DNA of 64,000 nt from Maratus speciosus (lineage: Eukaryota > Arthropoda > Arachnida > Araneae > Salticidae): NCBI GenBank assembly GCA_963932465.1, contig OZ010791.1, positions 324,341,283 through 324,405,282 on the forward strand, written 5' to 3'. The translations under genes and the position numbers were made by a program. Below, piece after piece: positions 32,477 to 43,468 of this stretch (position 1 is the first letter of the stretch; the number at the start of each line of letters is the position of its first letter). Below the pieces are notes generated by a model, which was not told where the DNA came from, made no database searches, and saw only the letters and a list, made by a program, of their open reading frames with translations.

Positions 32477-34582
32477 TCATTGCTCTTTCAAAATAGAGAG
32501 CCAGATTTCAGGAATGCGAAAGGAAATATTATCATTACAAATACCTTGATTCCTTAAACGAATTTCCAAATATTCACGGATGACGGCTTTAAACGGAACA
32601 ACTTGTTTCGAAATAATCGTAGCTTGACTGAAGTCAATAAATCAAATAATAGTCCAGTAAAATTAGACCTAAAAAGGTGTCTGCCTGGAAAGTTTTGGAG
32701 AAGTTTTTTTCTCTTTTTTCCTTTATGTTTTTTGGGGTGCTGAACACGATTTTAAACTTTGCGACCTCGTATCTGGTCTGCTTAAAATGTTATAAGCAAA
32801 AACCTGGAAAAAATTGGGCTTTTTTCGGGTTTTCCATTGTAGTCGCTAGAGGGTTAAACATTTTTGAAAAAACTGTTGCACCAAATTAAACTAGAGAAAA
32901 TTTCCTACATTTTTCATATGCAATGTTTTTTCTAAGATGAATACTTTTGGCAATACGAGCAAAAATAATTTTAGCGATATATTCAAATTCCATCATCGGA
33001 GGACGAAAACGCAATTCAACCACAATGCATCCATTTCAATTACCAATTTGAAGATTTTTAGTTAATTGTAGTTGCATTTCGAATAAGTTAACATTTGCTT
33101 ACCAAGTTTTAACCCTTTTATATATTTATTAACAAAATAAAATAAAACTGGGTAATTAAGAAACATATAAAACCCAAATACTCCGAACAGATGAGAGCAC
33201 CAATTTTTATTTTCCTGCCAACCTGATTATAACTATTACATGATTATAGCTGCACATGGTCATTGTGAGAATCACAGCTCCTTCATTGCCGAAAATGACC
33301 TTGAAATAGAGGTTGACAAGTCAATTCTCTAGTATATTTTAAGCCAAGTGAAGACCCAACCAGAGCAATCAAGATAACGATGAGCCTCCTTTCGAAGAAC
33401 ATCAACCAGGCCTTTCAAAGCTACCAAAACGACACAAATGGGAGAACAACTCTGCATTTCTCTTTTTTTCCTGTTTACAATCTTATGTTACTATATTGAA
33501 GTTATAATAGTTAGAACTGTACAATTATAATCATGTAATAGTCACAATCAGATTGATAGGAAAATAAGCATTCATTACTCTCATATGTTCGGAGTGTTTG
33601 TGATTTATATTTTTCTTAATTAGCTGATTTCAATTTCTTTTGTTAATAAACATATAAAATGATTAAAACTTGGTAAGCAAATGTTAAAAAATTCGAAATG
33701 CAACTAAAATTAACTAAGAAGCAAGCTTCAAATTGGTGACTGAAATCGATGCATTGTGATTGTATTGCGTTTTCGACCTCCAATGATGGAATTTGAAACT
33801 ATCACTAAAAGTCTTTTTGCTGGTATTGCCACAAATATTGATCATAGAAAAAAAACATCGTATATGAAAAATGTAGGAAATCTTTTCTAGTTTAATTTGG
33901 TGCAGCAGTTTTTTCAAAAACGTTTAACCCTCTAGCGACTACAATGGAATACCCGAAAAAAAAAAACGGATTTTTTCATGGTTTTTCGCTTATAACTTTT
34001 TAAGCAGACCAGATACGAGGTGGTAAAATTTTAAATCATGTTCAGCACCCCGAAAAACATTAAGGAAGAAAGAGAAAAAAACTTCTCCAAAACTTTCCAG
34101 GCGGAATCCTAGATTGACTGGACTATAAGTCCTTTAAGGAAATTTCTTGAGAGAAATGTAGAAAATTTATTGTGTTCTTTTAAGCCCTCAAAAAATCGAC
34201 GTTTTACCGTTAAATCGACGAAGTCCTTTTCATGAACCCCAGAGAAAGATGTATACGGAATCGGATCAATTTTCTTATTCATTAAATTGAATAAAGTCAT
34301 TGAATTAGATGCTACTAGTTGCATATTGTATTTCTTGAAAATCTTTTTTAATCTTTCAAATAGGATTGGAATGTATGGAACTTTTCTGTAAACCTGATTT
34401 AATTTGGATGAGTGATTAACAGGAACTTTATAATTATCAATCAATTTTCGGATAAGATTTGAATTATAAGAGTGTCGTAAGCTAATATTAACAATGAAAT
34501 TGAGTTCATCATCCAAATACTCTCCAGAACAAACCAGAAACTCACGTTGGATAAATGACCTTATGCTGCCATCGTTTAGCAA
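32477..34582 (-). pseudogene. GIY-YIG retroelement (Penelope-like) C-terminal region, split by a foldback element
   Basis: The 5' part (34582 down to 34126) encodes 157 codons. RHSYNSNLIRKLIDNY is followed by VPYIPILFERLKKIFKKYN and NLMNKKIDPIP, the linker between reverse transcriptase and endonuclease. Then come SGVHEKD and VKRRFFEGLKEHN, a worn GIY-YIG nuclease start: G-V-Y has become GVH and the YIG motif is altered. The frame resumes beyond the insertion (32649 down to 32477) with IDFSQATIISKQVV, AVIREYLEIRLRNQGICND and IPEIWLSILKEQ, then a stop. ExxEI...N is the C-terminal half of this nuclease. The family call rests on domain order and motif resemblance. The reverse transcriptase palm is missing here; a YIDD fragment at 9420-9829 may belong to a relative. 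Confidence 0.7.
32650..34125. mobile_element. Foldback-type DNA element with ~600-base inverted arms, 1476 bp
   Basis: The ends are TA-GTCCAGT (32650) and ACTGGAC-TA (34125). The arms 32650-33240 and 33525-34125 align inverted almost throughout, for example 'GCCTGGAAAGTTTTGGAGAAG', 'AACCCTCTAGCGACTACAATGG' and 'ACTCCGAACATATGAGAG'. Divergence is mainly point changes and small gaps. The ~285-base centre has no recognised gene. Insertion at a TA within the GIY-YIG pseudogene is clear because the protein frame continues on both sides. The 67-codon open frame at 33714-33917 lies in the right arm and is not a gene. Superfamily: TA-target, probably Tc1/mariner-mobilised (inference). Confidence 0.88.
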
Positions 34583-35061
34583 TTATGTTGTTTGATTTTC
34601 AAAATAATGTCGAAATATTAGAGTTAAGTTTTTGTTTATTTATAGACAATGGGCATACAAGAAATATACAAAATAAAAGAAAAAAAAATATTCTAAAAAA
34701 AGGGGGAAATAATTATCCATTCTAAATTTTAAGAAATATGTTTGTCTGTGTATGTGTGTGAGAATGTTCTGTCTGTTGGAGATAACTAGGTAAATAGAGG
34801 TCTGAACATTTGCATGAGCATAGACGAAGGCAGGTCCGAAAGCACCTTAGGGCATATTCTTAATTTTTTAGTAATTAGCCGAGATATTAATTAAAAACAA
34901 CAATGAACATCACAAAATTGTGCAGGGACGTCTGTTTACACTGAGAAATGAGTTATCTGACCTAAAGCAGCATTTCTGAACATCTTCAAACAGAAAGTAA
35001 GTAAGCGGTAGAAAAAAAATCCAAAGGTACATTTTGAAATGCCCACCCGCCTTTTACGTCG

Positions 35062-35092
<31 letters not shown>

Positions 35093-35739
35093 AACACCCA
35101 CTTTTTTTGGAAACTTTCCCGGTCCTAAAAGTGTTATGTGTTTTAAAAAGTATTAATATTTATTGTTTCACAAAATATATTTCACAAACTTCGATTTAAT
35201 GTTTAAATTCTCGATATTTACAAATCCGCCAACCCTATCCTGATCAAAATAATAATAGTTAGAAAATCTTATTCATGGTAAATTTTCCTTTCTAACAATG
35301 TATTTTTTTTAAAGAATAATAACTCTTCCTCGCTTGAAAAAATTATTTTCTGAATGTCAATGTTATATCTTTCATAGATTTTGAAATCCGCATCCCCTCC
35401 AGAAATCGAAATATGAAAAAAAAAAAAAAAATCCGCATATTTCTAGTACTTTTTCAGCTCCAAAGATGAATTGGGTTTTAAAAATATTACTTATTACTAA
35501 TAAAAAAAAAGAATCTGGAAAGAGTTTCGCGAATTCATCAGACTCAGTATCTTCCCAGATATCATTTCATGTTACTTCAGAAACGCATCTTGCAACTTTG
35601 CCACATTCACATTTTAAAAGAGGGTGGGGAGAGATCATTTTTCATTATTTGAGTTTTCTTAAGAAACTTTGGTCAGAACAAAAAGTTTAATATATCTGAA
35701 TTCCAGAAATTAAATCGACAATCACTATAGCGAGGGCTC
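34583..35739. other. AT-rich stretch; contains a fragment of the 12.7-13.7 kb repeat
   Basis: About 34740-34960 matches, inverted, part of the dispersed repeat near 13500-13600 ('TAATTAATATCTCGGCTAATTAC', 'AGAATATGCCCTAAGGTGC'). A29 lies at 35062-35090. No gene seen. Confidence 0.5.
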
Positions 35740-36235
35740 CTTACTTCTTTTGAAAATATAAAATCACACAAAGTCGAGGGTATACGGTAGGGCTACTACA
35801 ATACAGGCTGAATCGTCAAGCATTTTGTTTCCCACTTAGACCAATCAGCGATTGTTGCCCACGCGGCGTGGCCAATCGTTCTTCTCCTACCGGCAATTAA
35901 ATGGCGGCGTGTGTCAGCCCGCGTTATAGGAACCTTAGTATACGGTGCCCGAGGCAGTGGGATCCCAACATTGGAAAGCTTTTCTTTTAAAAGTATAAAA
36001 TCGAAACAGATCACAGCCTGTGTAGTAAGCCTAGCGTATGTTGCCGAAGGCAGTAGAGCCACCAACTATAGATTCGTTTGGATAGATTTTCATTTAAAAA
36101 TATAAAATCGTACAAAATCAAGGGTGTACGCTGCCGAAGTGAGACTTGCAGTGAGACCAAATGAAGGTTCGTTTGGATTTGAAATGGTTGTAATGAGAAT
36201 GTAAAATCATTGAGCACTTATTTTAGGTACATTTA
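35740..36235 (+). repeat. Degenerate short tandem repeat, ~95-106 bp period
   Basis: The phrase 'AAAATATAAAATCG.ACA' occurs near 35752, 35989 and 36095. 'GTATACGGTGCCCGAGGCAGTGGGA' recurs near 35936, 36033 and 36123 in diverged form. The units are worn and partly deleted. Open frames on both strands here are incidental. Confidence 0.6.
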
Positions 36236-36427
36236 AGTTTATTACCAATGGACCGGGCAACGCCACTTGTGTCTGCTAATTAGAAATAAATATTTCATAT
36301 TTACTATTATTGTTTATATTAATCGAATAAGAAACCAAAGCATTGTTTGAACGTTTAAATCTGCATAAAACTACACATTTGAATACAATTAAGAGATTGT
36401 TTAGTGTTATTTTTATATACGTATATA

Positions 36428-38080
36428 TACAGGGTGTCCAGCGAATAAGACCCTGATTTCAAAATTAAATATCTCAAAAACAAAGATCAATAGAATTATG
36501 CGGTAAACGGATTTTTTATTAGCTAAGCTGTAAAAATCTTATACAGGAGTTTCAAAAATTAGTTTCAAAAACCGCTAACAGATGGCGCTGTAATCGCAAT
36601 ACTTGTAAACTCTGTGTTTTGAAGTCCAGAGCACTAGCGTCTGATTCCTAGATGGCTTCCTAAGGAAGAATGAAAACTGGGAAAGACCACTTTTTCGTTG
36701 GGGTGATGTGCAGAAGTGGAGACATCTGGTCATAGAATTATTGCATTATCTTCAATTTTAGAGAATTTCAATTTATAGAATTTTCAATAAAACGTTTAAC
36801 AATCATTATATAAGAACTTATTAAAATATATTATTTGAGAAATGTGCAGAAGCGGAGCCATGTGTTGACAGAATTGAGATTTGTTTCAAATTTTGTTATA
36901 AGTTACTTCGGTCCGGTTACCAGTATCTGTGTGGTATGTCTTTTCTCTCCTAATTGGTAGATCGTGGAATCGAATCCAAGTAGAGGATGATTTGAAAAAA
37001 AAATGGAAATATTTACTTTTTAATATTTATTTAAACTGTGAAAAAAGTTTGAATGAAAAAATCCAAACTTTCTTGTTTTAAAATTTAATTAAGCTAAAAG
37101 AAACCCCTTTTTAAAAAATCATTGAGCCTTTATAATAATGATTCATAAATCATTTTTTTTTTATTTGTAGAAAATAGTTTGAATGAAAAAATACAAAGTT
37201 TCTATTTTTTAAAACGTAATTAAGTTAAAAAAAATAATTTTAATTTTAAAAACTCGTTTTCTTTTTTTTATATCATTGAGCACAGAAATATGGTGCAGAT
37301 TCTAGCGATAGGATCCGAAGTGTTGGAAAGGAATGTAGCATCCAAAATACTTTTGCTTTGACGTTGATGATATGACTTATCATCAATTACTTTTAAAAAA
37401 GAAAAAAATTAATGCATAATTTCTTTCTCTAAAACTTTGTTTAAAAAAAATAAATATTTGTGTTGTGCTAAAACCAAAGTATTATGTCGTGATTAGAAAA
37501 TAAATTAAAAGTGCAAAATTACTTTTTTATTTATAATAATTTAGGTATAAACAATGATACCAATATATTATGCCGTGAATTAAAAATATAAAAAATAAAT
37601 AAAAAGTACAAAATTATTTTTCTAAATATATGTATTTTGATTTAAATAATTATATGGCATTAAAAATTGAATTTAATAAAATATTTTAATAAGTTCTTAT
37701 ATAATGATTTCTAAACATTTTATTGAAAATTCTATTAATTGAAATTTTCTAAAATTAAAGCTTTTGCAATAATTCTGTGAGCAGATGTCTCCACTTCTGC
37801 ACATCACTCCAATGAAAAAGAGGACTTTCCCAATATTCGTTCTTCCGTAGGGAGCCATCTAGGAATGAGATACTAGCGCTCTGGTCTTCGAAGCAGTGTT
37901 TGCAAGCATTGCGATTACAGCGCCATCTGTTAACGGTTTTTGTAACTAAATTTTGAAACTTCTGTATAACATTTTTACAGCTTAACTAATAAACAAACCG
38001 TTTACCGCATAATTCTATTGATCTTTGTTTTTGGGATATTTAATTTTGAAATCAGGGTTTTATTCGCTGGACACCCTGTA
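36428..38080. mobile_element. Long-inverted-repeat TA element, copy 1 (1653 bp)
   Basis: TA-CAGGGTGTCCAGCGAATAAGACCCTG at the left pairs with CAGGGTTTTATTCGCTGGACACCCTG-TA at the right. The arms align for about 430 bases ('AGATGGCGCTGTAATCGCAAT' against 'ATTGCGATTACAGCGCCATCT', and 'GATGTGCAGAAGTGGAGACATCTGGTCA' against its inverse near 37780). The ends match the copy at 59731-61464. The core around 37275-37400 ('GAGCACAGAAATATGGTGCAG...TCATCAATTAC') appears inverted in that copy, so the two are inserted in opposite orientations. No transposase frame is visible; a CAGGGTGTCC end is typical of arthropod Tc1/mariner relatives. Confidence 0.9.
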
Positions 38081-38465
38081 TATGTATTCGTATTACGTAA
38101 ATTATTAGCCCATCAATATTTTTGGAGAAGTTTTAATTCCCATATCTCCCGCCTGCTGATCTAGTTGTTTCTTCCAAAAATATTCTAAATATAGTTTCAT
38201 TCTCTTATACTTTTATTTGAACTCTAGCACATTGAATTCGGTATGCAGAAGCTTCATTTCGTGCCTTGTGTTATTTTCTAAAGATAGCCGACATATTAAT
38301 ATTTATGTATGTTTTAGAACAATTTTAATAATATCTAGTATAATCAGTTTTTATAAAACATAAAGGCATCAAGGACTTATATTTTATGTTAGATTTTCAC
38401 CGAACACATACACAACTCCGAAAATTTGGATGATGTAGTTTAAAAGGTACGTAAGTGTTCAGGAC
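38081..38465. other. Unassigned stretch before the copia relict
   Basis: It should contain gag or protease sequence of the copia element if that were complete, but nothing recognisable is seen. No LTR was identified. Confidence 0.35.
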
Positions 38466-39791
38466 ATGTCACATCTTATCCTATACAGATTAAAAATAGT
38501 ACCCACAAATGAAAAGATTTATAGAGCTTCAGAAATATTACCCGTTTGTTCTAATGTCAACTGCATTCTAAAACTGCAGCCGAGGCTGGGCTATAGAAAT
38601 TTGGAATCCATCAAGAAAATTCAAAAGGATGATTTAGCTTTAGGTATTACTGCGAATAATTATTGTCATAATACTGAATGTTCGAGTTGCATAAAAGCTA
38701 AGCTAACAGAAAAATCATTTCCAAAAGAAACACAATATAGAAGTAGAAAATCACTTGATTTGATGTACAGTGATGTATGCGGTCCTACTGAAACAAAAAG
38801 TAAGGGATCAAAAAGAAATTTCGTTACATTTATTGATTATTATTCTCGATATTTACAAGTACGTTTTATTTACTCTAAAGATGAAGTATTTGATAAATTA
38901 AAAGCGTATGTTACATCAACAACAAATAAATTTAGATTGAAGATGAAATCCTTGCGACAATGGAAAATAATATTGCAACGAGTCTGTCAGAGACTACCTT
39001 AAGAACCACTTCACCGGCAATGGGTATAGAGAAACAGTGCTTTAACCCCCAACTTATGTGGGGGCAAACAAGAACTTAGGAATAAATCACGAAACGAAGA
39101 CGCCATATTCGCCAGCCCAAAATGGAGAGTCGAAGAAAGAAAAAACTACTCGCTTATTGAAATATGTAAAATTATGCCTATAAATGCTAAATTGTCAAAA
39201 ACATTTTGGGCAGAAACCATAGCTACAGCAGCCTACTTACAAAATAGTTTACCCACAAAATCAACTGAAAGACGCCCAATGAAATATGGAACGGGGATAA
39301 GACAAATCTGAGTCACTTTAAATTATTTCGATGCAAAGCTTATGTGTATGTTCATAAGCAGAATAGGCAAAAATTTGACAAAAAAGCCACTGAAGGAATC
39401 TTTGTTGTTTACGTTTAAAGAAGCAAGGGCTACTGAATTTAAACAGGGGGAAGAAAAATAGTAATAAGCAGAACAGTGAATTTTTTTGAAAAAATTAACT
39501 GGAGGATTTTTTCAAGAAAATCTCAAAGAAAAACTTTCATTTTCAATGCATTTCAAATTTTAAGAAGAAAATCTTGAAAATGATTGTGAAGCTGTCCAAA
39601 TAAATGAAAATAGTGCCAATGAGATAAAAACGTATGAAAAATTTGTAGACAGCTCAGCAGAAAAAGAAAGTGAAGATAATTCTCAGAGAAGAATTTCAAA
39701 CAGTCAGACAAAAGGATTAAAAAAGGCTATATATGGTCGGTCTCAAACAAGCCGCTATGTGCGAAATGAAGAAATAGAGTATACTCTAAAG
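38466..39791 (+). pseudogene. Ty1/copia integrase region, broken (5' part)
   Basis: The open frame 38466-39002 encodes a GAG-pre-integrase/integrase segment: PRLGYRNLESIKKIQKDDL, then CSSCIKAKLTEKSF, RSRKSLDLMYSDVCGP and FVTFIDYYSRYLQVRF. DLMYSDVCGP and FIDYYSRY carry the first two acidic residues of the DD(35)E core. The zinc-binding histidines are lost (usual WHRRLGHRN, here LQPRLGYRN), while C-x-x-C is kept. Downstream, in shifted frames to about 39430, SPAQNGES, NYSLIEICKIMPINAKLS, TFWAETIATAAYLQNSLP and YFDAKLMCMF continue the integrase and its C-terminal side. Multiple frameshifts and stops make it non-functional. The gene continues at 41867 after a nested hAT element. No LTRs were found. 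Confidence 0.88.
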
Positions 39792-39927
39792 CAGCGGTTC
39801 CCAAGTCGCGAAGCAATCGTAGTTTTCTACAAAATATATCGTTTATTTCATCTGTTTAAAAATATAATAAATACAATATTTTACAACTGCAATAATCATG
39901 AAAGCTACTAGCTTAAACTAAAACTTT

Positions 39928-40278
39928 TTGGAAGACAATGTTTTCTTAAACAGTCAGTCCGTATTTCGTATTTATGACCTCGTTGTGAGACATGACAGTA
40001 GTCGTGCAGTCGTTATTTCAACTCTGGACCCTGATCTCAAACGGGAATGCGCGCACACTACTTGCGCTTTTACTTTCTCCCATTTTCCTATTTGTTATTT
40101 AATTATGAAAAGTCTTTCTCTGCTTATGAGATTGGGTGATAGTTTAAGTTTTGTTTTGATTGAGTGTAGATTTAGTGTCATTATGGATGAGTGGTTTAGG
40201 ACTGGATCGTGCCGTAAAACAGAGAATTTAAATTGTAAGGAACCTTTAACCATTCGGGACGAGAGTTTTCACAGATAA
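39928..40278 (+). pseudogene. Possible N-terminal hAT transposase remnant
   Basis: An open frame of 116 codons within the hAT relict. Its last third reads MDEWFRTGSCRKTENLN, similar in style to the start (MDKW...) of some arthropod hAT transposases. The first two thirds match nothing I know and may be non-coding. No BED zinc finger is visible. The link to the transposase is inference from position and this short phrase. Confidence 0.35.
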
Positions 40279-40689
40279 TTTAATCTTTTATCACCGGTTT
40301 TTCAAAACAGAAATTTTGCCTAATTGAATTTGGAAAATGCACGGATTAAATAAGGCAAAATTTACAATAAAAATTTACTGATGAGAATAAACACGGATTC
40401 TGAGAACCTTACGCGGCGCGTATACTGATCGCTCGTCCCCAAGGGGTTAACTTCCACTGGTGCTTATAATAAGTGTGAAAGTGGTACTGATCCAGAGTCA
40501 AGTATTTGTAATTATAATGCATGCAACGCGAAAACGCAAAAGAAAAGGCCAAAATTCTGAATACTTGAAGAAGACTCATTAATTGAGCATCCTTGCGATT
40601 CCTTTTTTAAATTACAGTTTTCAAGGAAAATCCTTAATTTTCTTCTGGATAAATATGCGAGCATAATATCCAGAAATACCTAAATGAAC

Positions 40690-40770
40690 ATTGAGGTTGT
40701 TGATGGAGTTCAACACGAACGTGCTTTTTCTACTTTGCTGTTTTTGAAAACTAAATACAAAAGCAAATAG
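40690..40770 (+). pseudogene. hAT transposase C-terminal dimerisation motif
   Basis: At 40717-40767 the frame encodes ERAFSTLLFLKTKYKSK followed by a stop. This is the conserved E-x-x-F-S-x-L...K-x-K-Y-R-S core of the hAT C-terminal dimerisation domain. Beyond the nested TTAA element, 41546-41600 appears to continue it with a phrase like NPDVDAF. The rest of the transposase is not readable. Confidence 0.75.
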
Positions 40771-40785
40771 CGTGTAAAATGTTAC

Positions 40786-41545
40786 TTAAGGGGTCTCAGG
40801 ACTCTTAAAATTGGAAAAAAAGAAAAAAAAGACCATTTTCAACATTTAATATCTTAAAATGTGTTTGATATTAAGACACAATTTTAATTGGGAATGAAAT
40901 ATATAAGTATGTTATTTCATTGCAAAGATTTAAAAAATTGCAAGATGCAGAATTAGTATTTACAGGTTGCTCTAAACTGTCAGACATTTGACGAGCAGAA
41001 AATCGGCATAACAGATTATGCGCACGATTACAAAATAAATTTTGTAACTAGAATGAACATTTTGGTGCCTACTTATACTTCAGATTTTAATAATTACACT
41101 GAACCTAAATAAATTTGTATTTAAAGCATTTTTATATTTTTAATACAAAGTTGTATTTAGCTAATGCAAAATTTAGAAAATTTTAACAATATGACCCCCT
41201 AAAAAAATATTTTATTTTTACAATAAAAAGGAAATTTTAGGTTCAGTTTATACAGACTAACATGAACCATACAGTTTGAAAATTTCATGATAAAAGAATC
41301 AGAAGTTTTTGAGATATCGTGCGCGTTATGTCCAAAAACGTCATTTGCAGAAAAATGACTTCAAAGTTTTGGAAACACCGCTTTTGCTATTGAGCGAGTA
41401 TCATTCTAAAAGCCATAACTTCTGTTCTAATGGGAATTTCAAGACAAAAATTATATCAAAATGTTCAGAAAACATTGAAGTTTATCATCTAAAAAAATTA
41501 AAATTTCGAAAATTTTAAAGCTTTAAGAGTCCTGAGACCCCTTAA
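40786..41545. mobile_element. TTAA-flanked MITE nested in the hAT relict, 752 bp
   Basis: TTAA at 40786-40789 and 41542-41545. The TIRs are GGGGTCTCAGGACTCTTAAA at the left and TTTAAGAGTCCTGAGACCCC at the right, a perfect 20-base inverted pair. It lies within the C-terminal coding remnant of the hAT transposase. The interior is AT-rich; the 69-codon frame at 41309-41518 is incidental. The TTAA target suggests piggyBac or a related superfamily. The perfect TIR makes it the youngest layer of this nest. Confidence 0.93.
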
Positions 41546-41874
41546 GGTTAAAATTAACCAGTTTTAACCCTGATGTAGATGCCTTCATATTTAAATACCA
41601 ATATCAGAAATATCACTGATTCTAAAGTTGTGTTTTGATAATAATTAAACGTATTCTTCCTTATTTTTATAATATGTGTGTTGTTTTAATTATTTTTTTT
41701 CATTTATACACATTGGGATTACCAATTCTTGTTTTGTTGATAACGCATCATTCGTACGAAAATTTGCCTTTTTACTGATATTTGGTACACCTTCATATTA
41801 GGTGGGTCGGAAAATGTTTTTTTACTTAAAGGTGGGCCATGTGCCAATAAAGTTTAGGAATTGCTGATCTAGAG

Positions 41875-42240
41875 GCATATGGATTTAAACAAAGTGATGA
41901 TGATCCATGTACCTTCATTAAAGAGAAATCAAAGAAGATAATCTCGTACTATATGTAGACGATATGCTGATAAGCTCAGAATATGAAAATGTAGTTAATG
42001 AAGTAATAAATTGTTTTAAAAAATCTTATCCCATAACATCCTTAGGATTCGCAAAATACTTTTTAGGAAAGATTAATAGAAATTTAGAGAAAAGAAGATA
42101 GACATTATCTACTTTCACTAAGAAGTAAAATAAATCAATTAGTTAAAGATTTTCAACTTGAAGAAGCCAAACCAACTCATACAATAATGGAAACTGTCTA
42201 TTACATTCTAGATAAAGAAGAAAATCTATAATGTTTAAAA
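41875..42240 (+). pseudogene. Ty1/copia reverse transcriptase region, broken (3' part)
   Basis: It resumes with EAYGFKQSDDDPCTFIKEK and, after a one-base shift, DNLVLYVDDMLISSEYENVVN. YVDD (41952-41963) is the copia reverse transcriptase catalytic box. Next come KSYPITSLGFAKYFLGKIN, matching the usual 'F.M.DLG....LG' segment, and further shifted remnants to about 42240. The RNase H domain and the 3' LTR are not seen. It belongs to the same copy as 38466-39791. Confidence 0.88.
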
Positions 42241-43433
42241 CATAGTTTAAAGTATTTCTTTATATTTGTGTTTGTAAATATTTCTCAAGAATATGCGTTT
42301 TCATATTGTGAATGCTAAAAGTATTGTATGCAGCATCTTATTCTACTGTAGTTTTCTTCAAACAAATGTGTTTTTGTTCATTCTAATCGGAATATATTTC
42401 AATCGAACAATTCACATAACATAAAGATAAAACTTTTAACATTTTATTATTTACTGTTGAGGAATTTCTTATTCATACCTTCATATGGAATAACATTCCA
42501 ACAATAAAGATTAAAGGATTTTTAATGCATAAATTCCTTGAAACATAAAATAACTTAAAAAAATTTTTTTGCTAATAAAGTGAAAGGCATTTGTTTTTCA
42601 AAATAGGTTTTTTGTCAGTTACTCGAGTCATTGACCAAATTTATGAAAAATAAAATTTTTAATAATGGAATGCATAATGTTTCAAAATTTTGAAACAATA
42701 ATGTTTTAGTGTATCCCTACTATGCTTGCAAACAGAGAGATAAGTATAAAATGGATTCAAAATTTTGAAATAGTGATTTGAACTAGAAATAAATCCTTAA
42801 GATGCAATTTACTGGGTGTTTTATCTTATTTGACCGAAATATCCGGCCAACTGACATTTACTATTCGGCTAACCTAATATTTGACAAAAGCGCCGAATAC
42901 TTAATAGTTTACGAATATTCGTTACACTCCTACATAATGATAAATAATTTTGTAAACATAAAACATAATGAAAATTTCACATGATTTTGAAATCATTTTC
43001 GTCAGTTATCTATCTATGTATATATGCATTTTTCGGTGTGCAATAAAATGAAAACTAAAAAGCTAATAAAAGAAACAACAATTTTTATACTGAAAAATAC
43101 AAATGCATTCTTAGTTTACAATAAATATATAAGGCGAAAGTTCAGAAAATAAATTTTACTGGTCACGTTTAATGTATTTTGAATCTGCTATGAGCGTGAT
43201 GCAATCAAAATCATTCATCTCAAACGTGCTACGTGCACTCGGCACGTTGAAAACTGAAAACTTTCGCTGAAAACTTACTATGAAAACATGAGCATATGGT
43301 TGATACTTCTATTTATTTTTCTTATGGCATCTTCAAGATGTGTAGTGAATGAAAATGCATTTATTTGTTCTCAAAGAAAGCAGAATTTTCGAACACTTCA
43401 CAGACTTATATATATATTTAAATAAATAAATAA

Positions 43434-43468
<35 letters not shown>

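Larger units (their letters stand above)
39784..41874 (+). mobile_element. hAT element relict inserted in copia, 2075 bp
   Basis: CAGCGGTTCCCAA at 39792 is matched inverted by TTAGGAATTGCTG ending at 41866. CTCTAAAG (39784-39791) and ATCTAGAG (41867-41874) are probable 8-bp target duplications differing at two positions. Coding remains are listed separately. Copia coding sequence lies on both sides, so this element is younger than the copia copy. It is itself interrupted at 40786-41545. Confidence 0.8.

Noticed and set aside
33714..33917. 67-codon minus-strand frame
   Set aside because: It is contained in the right arm of the foldback element, and the left arm carries the inverse of the same sequence without an open frame.
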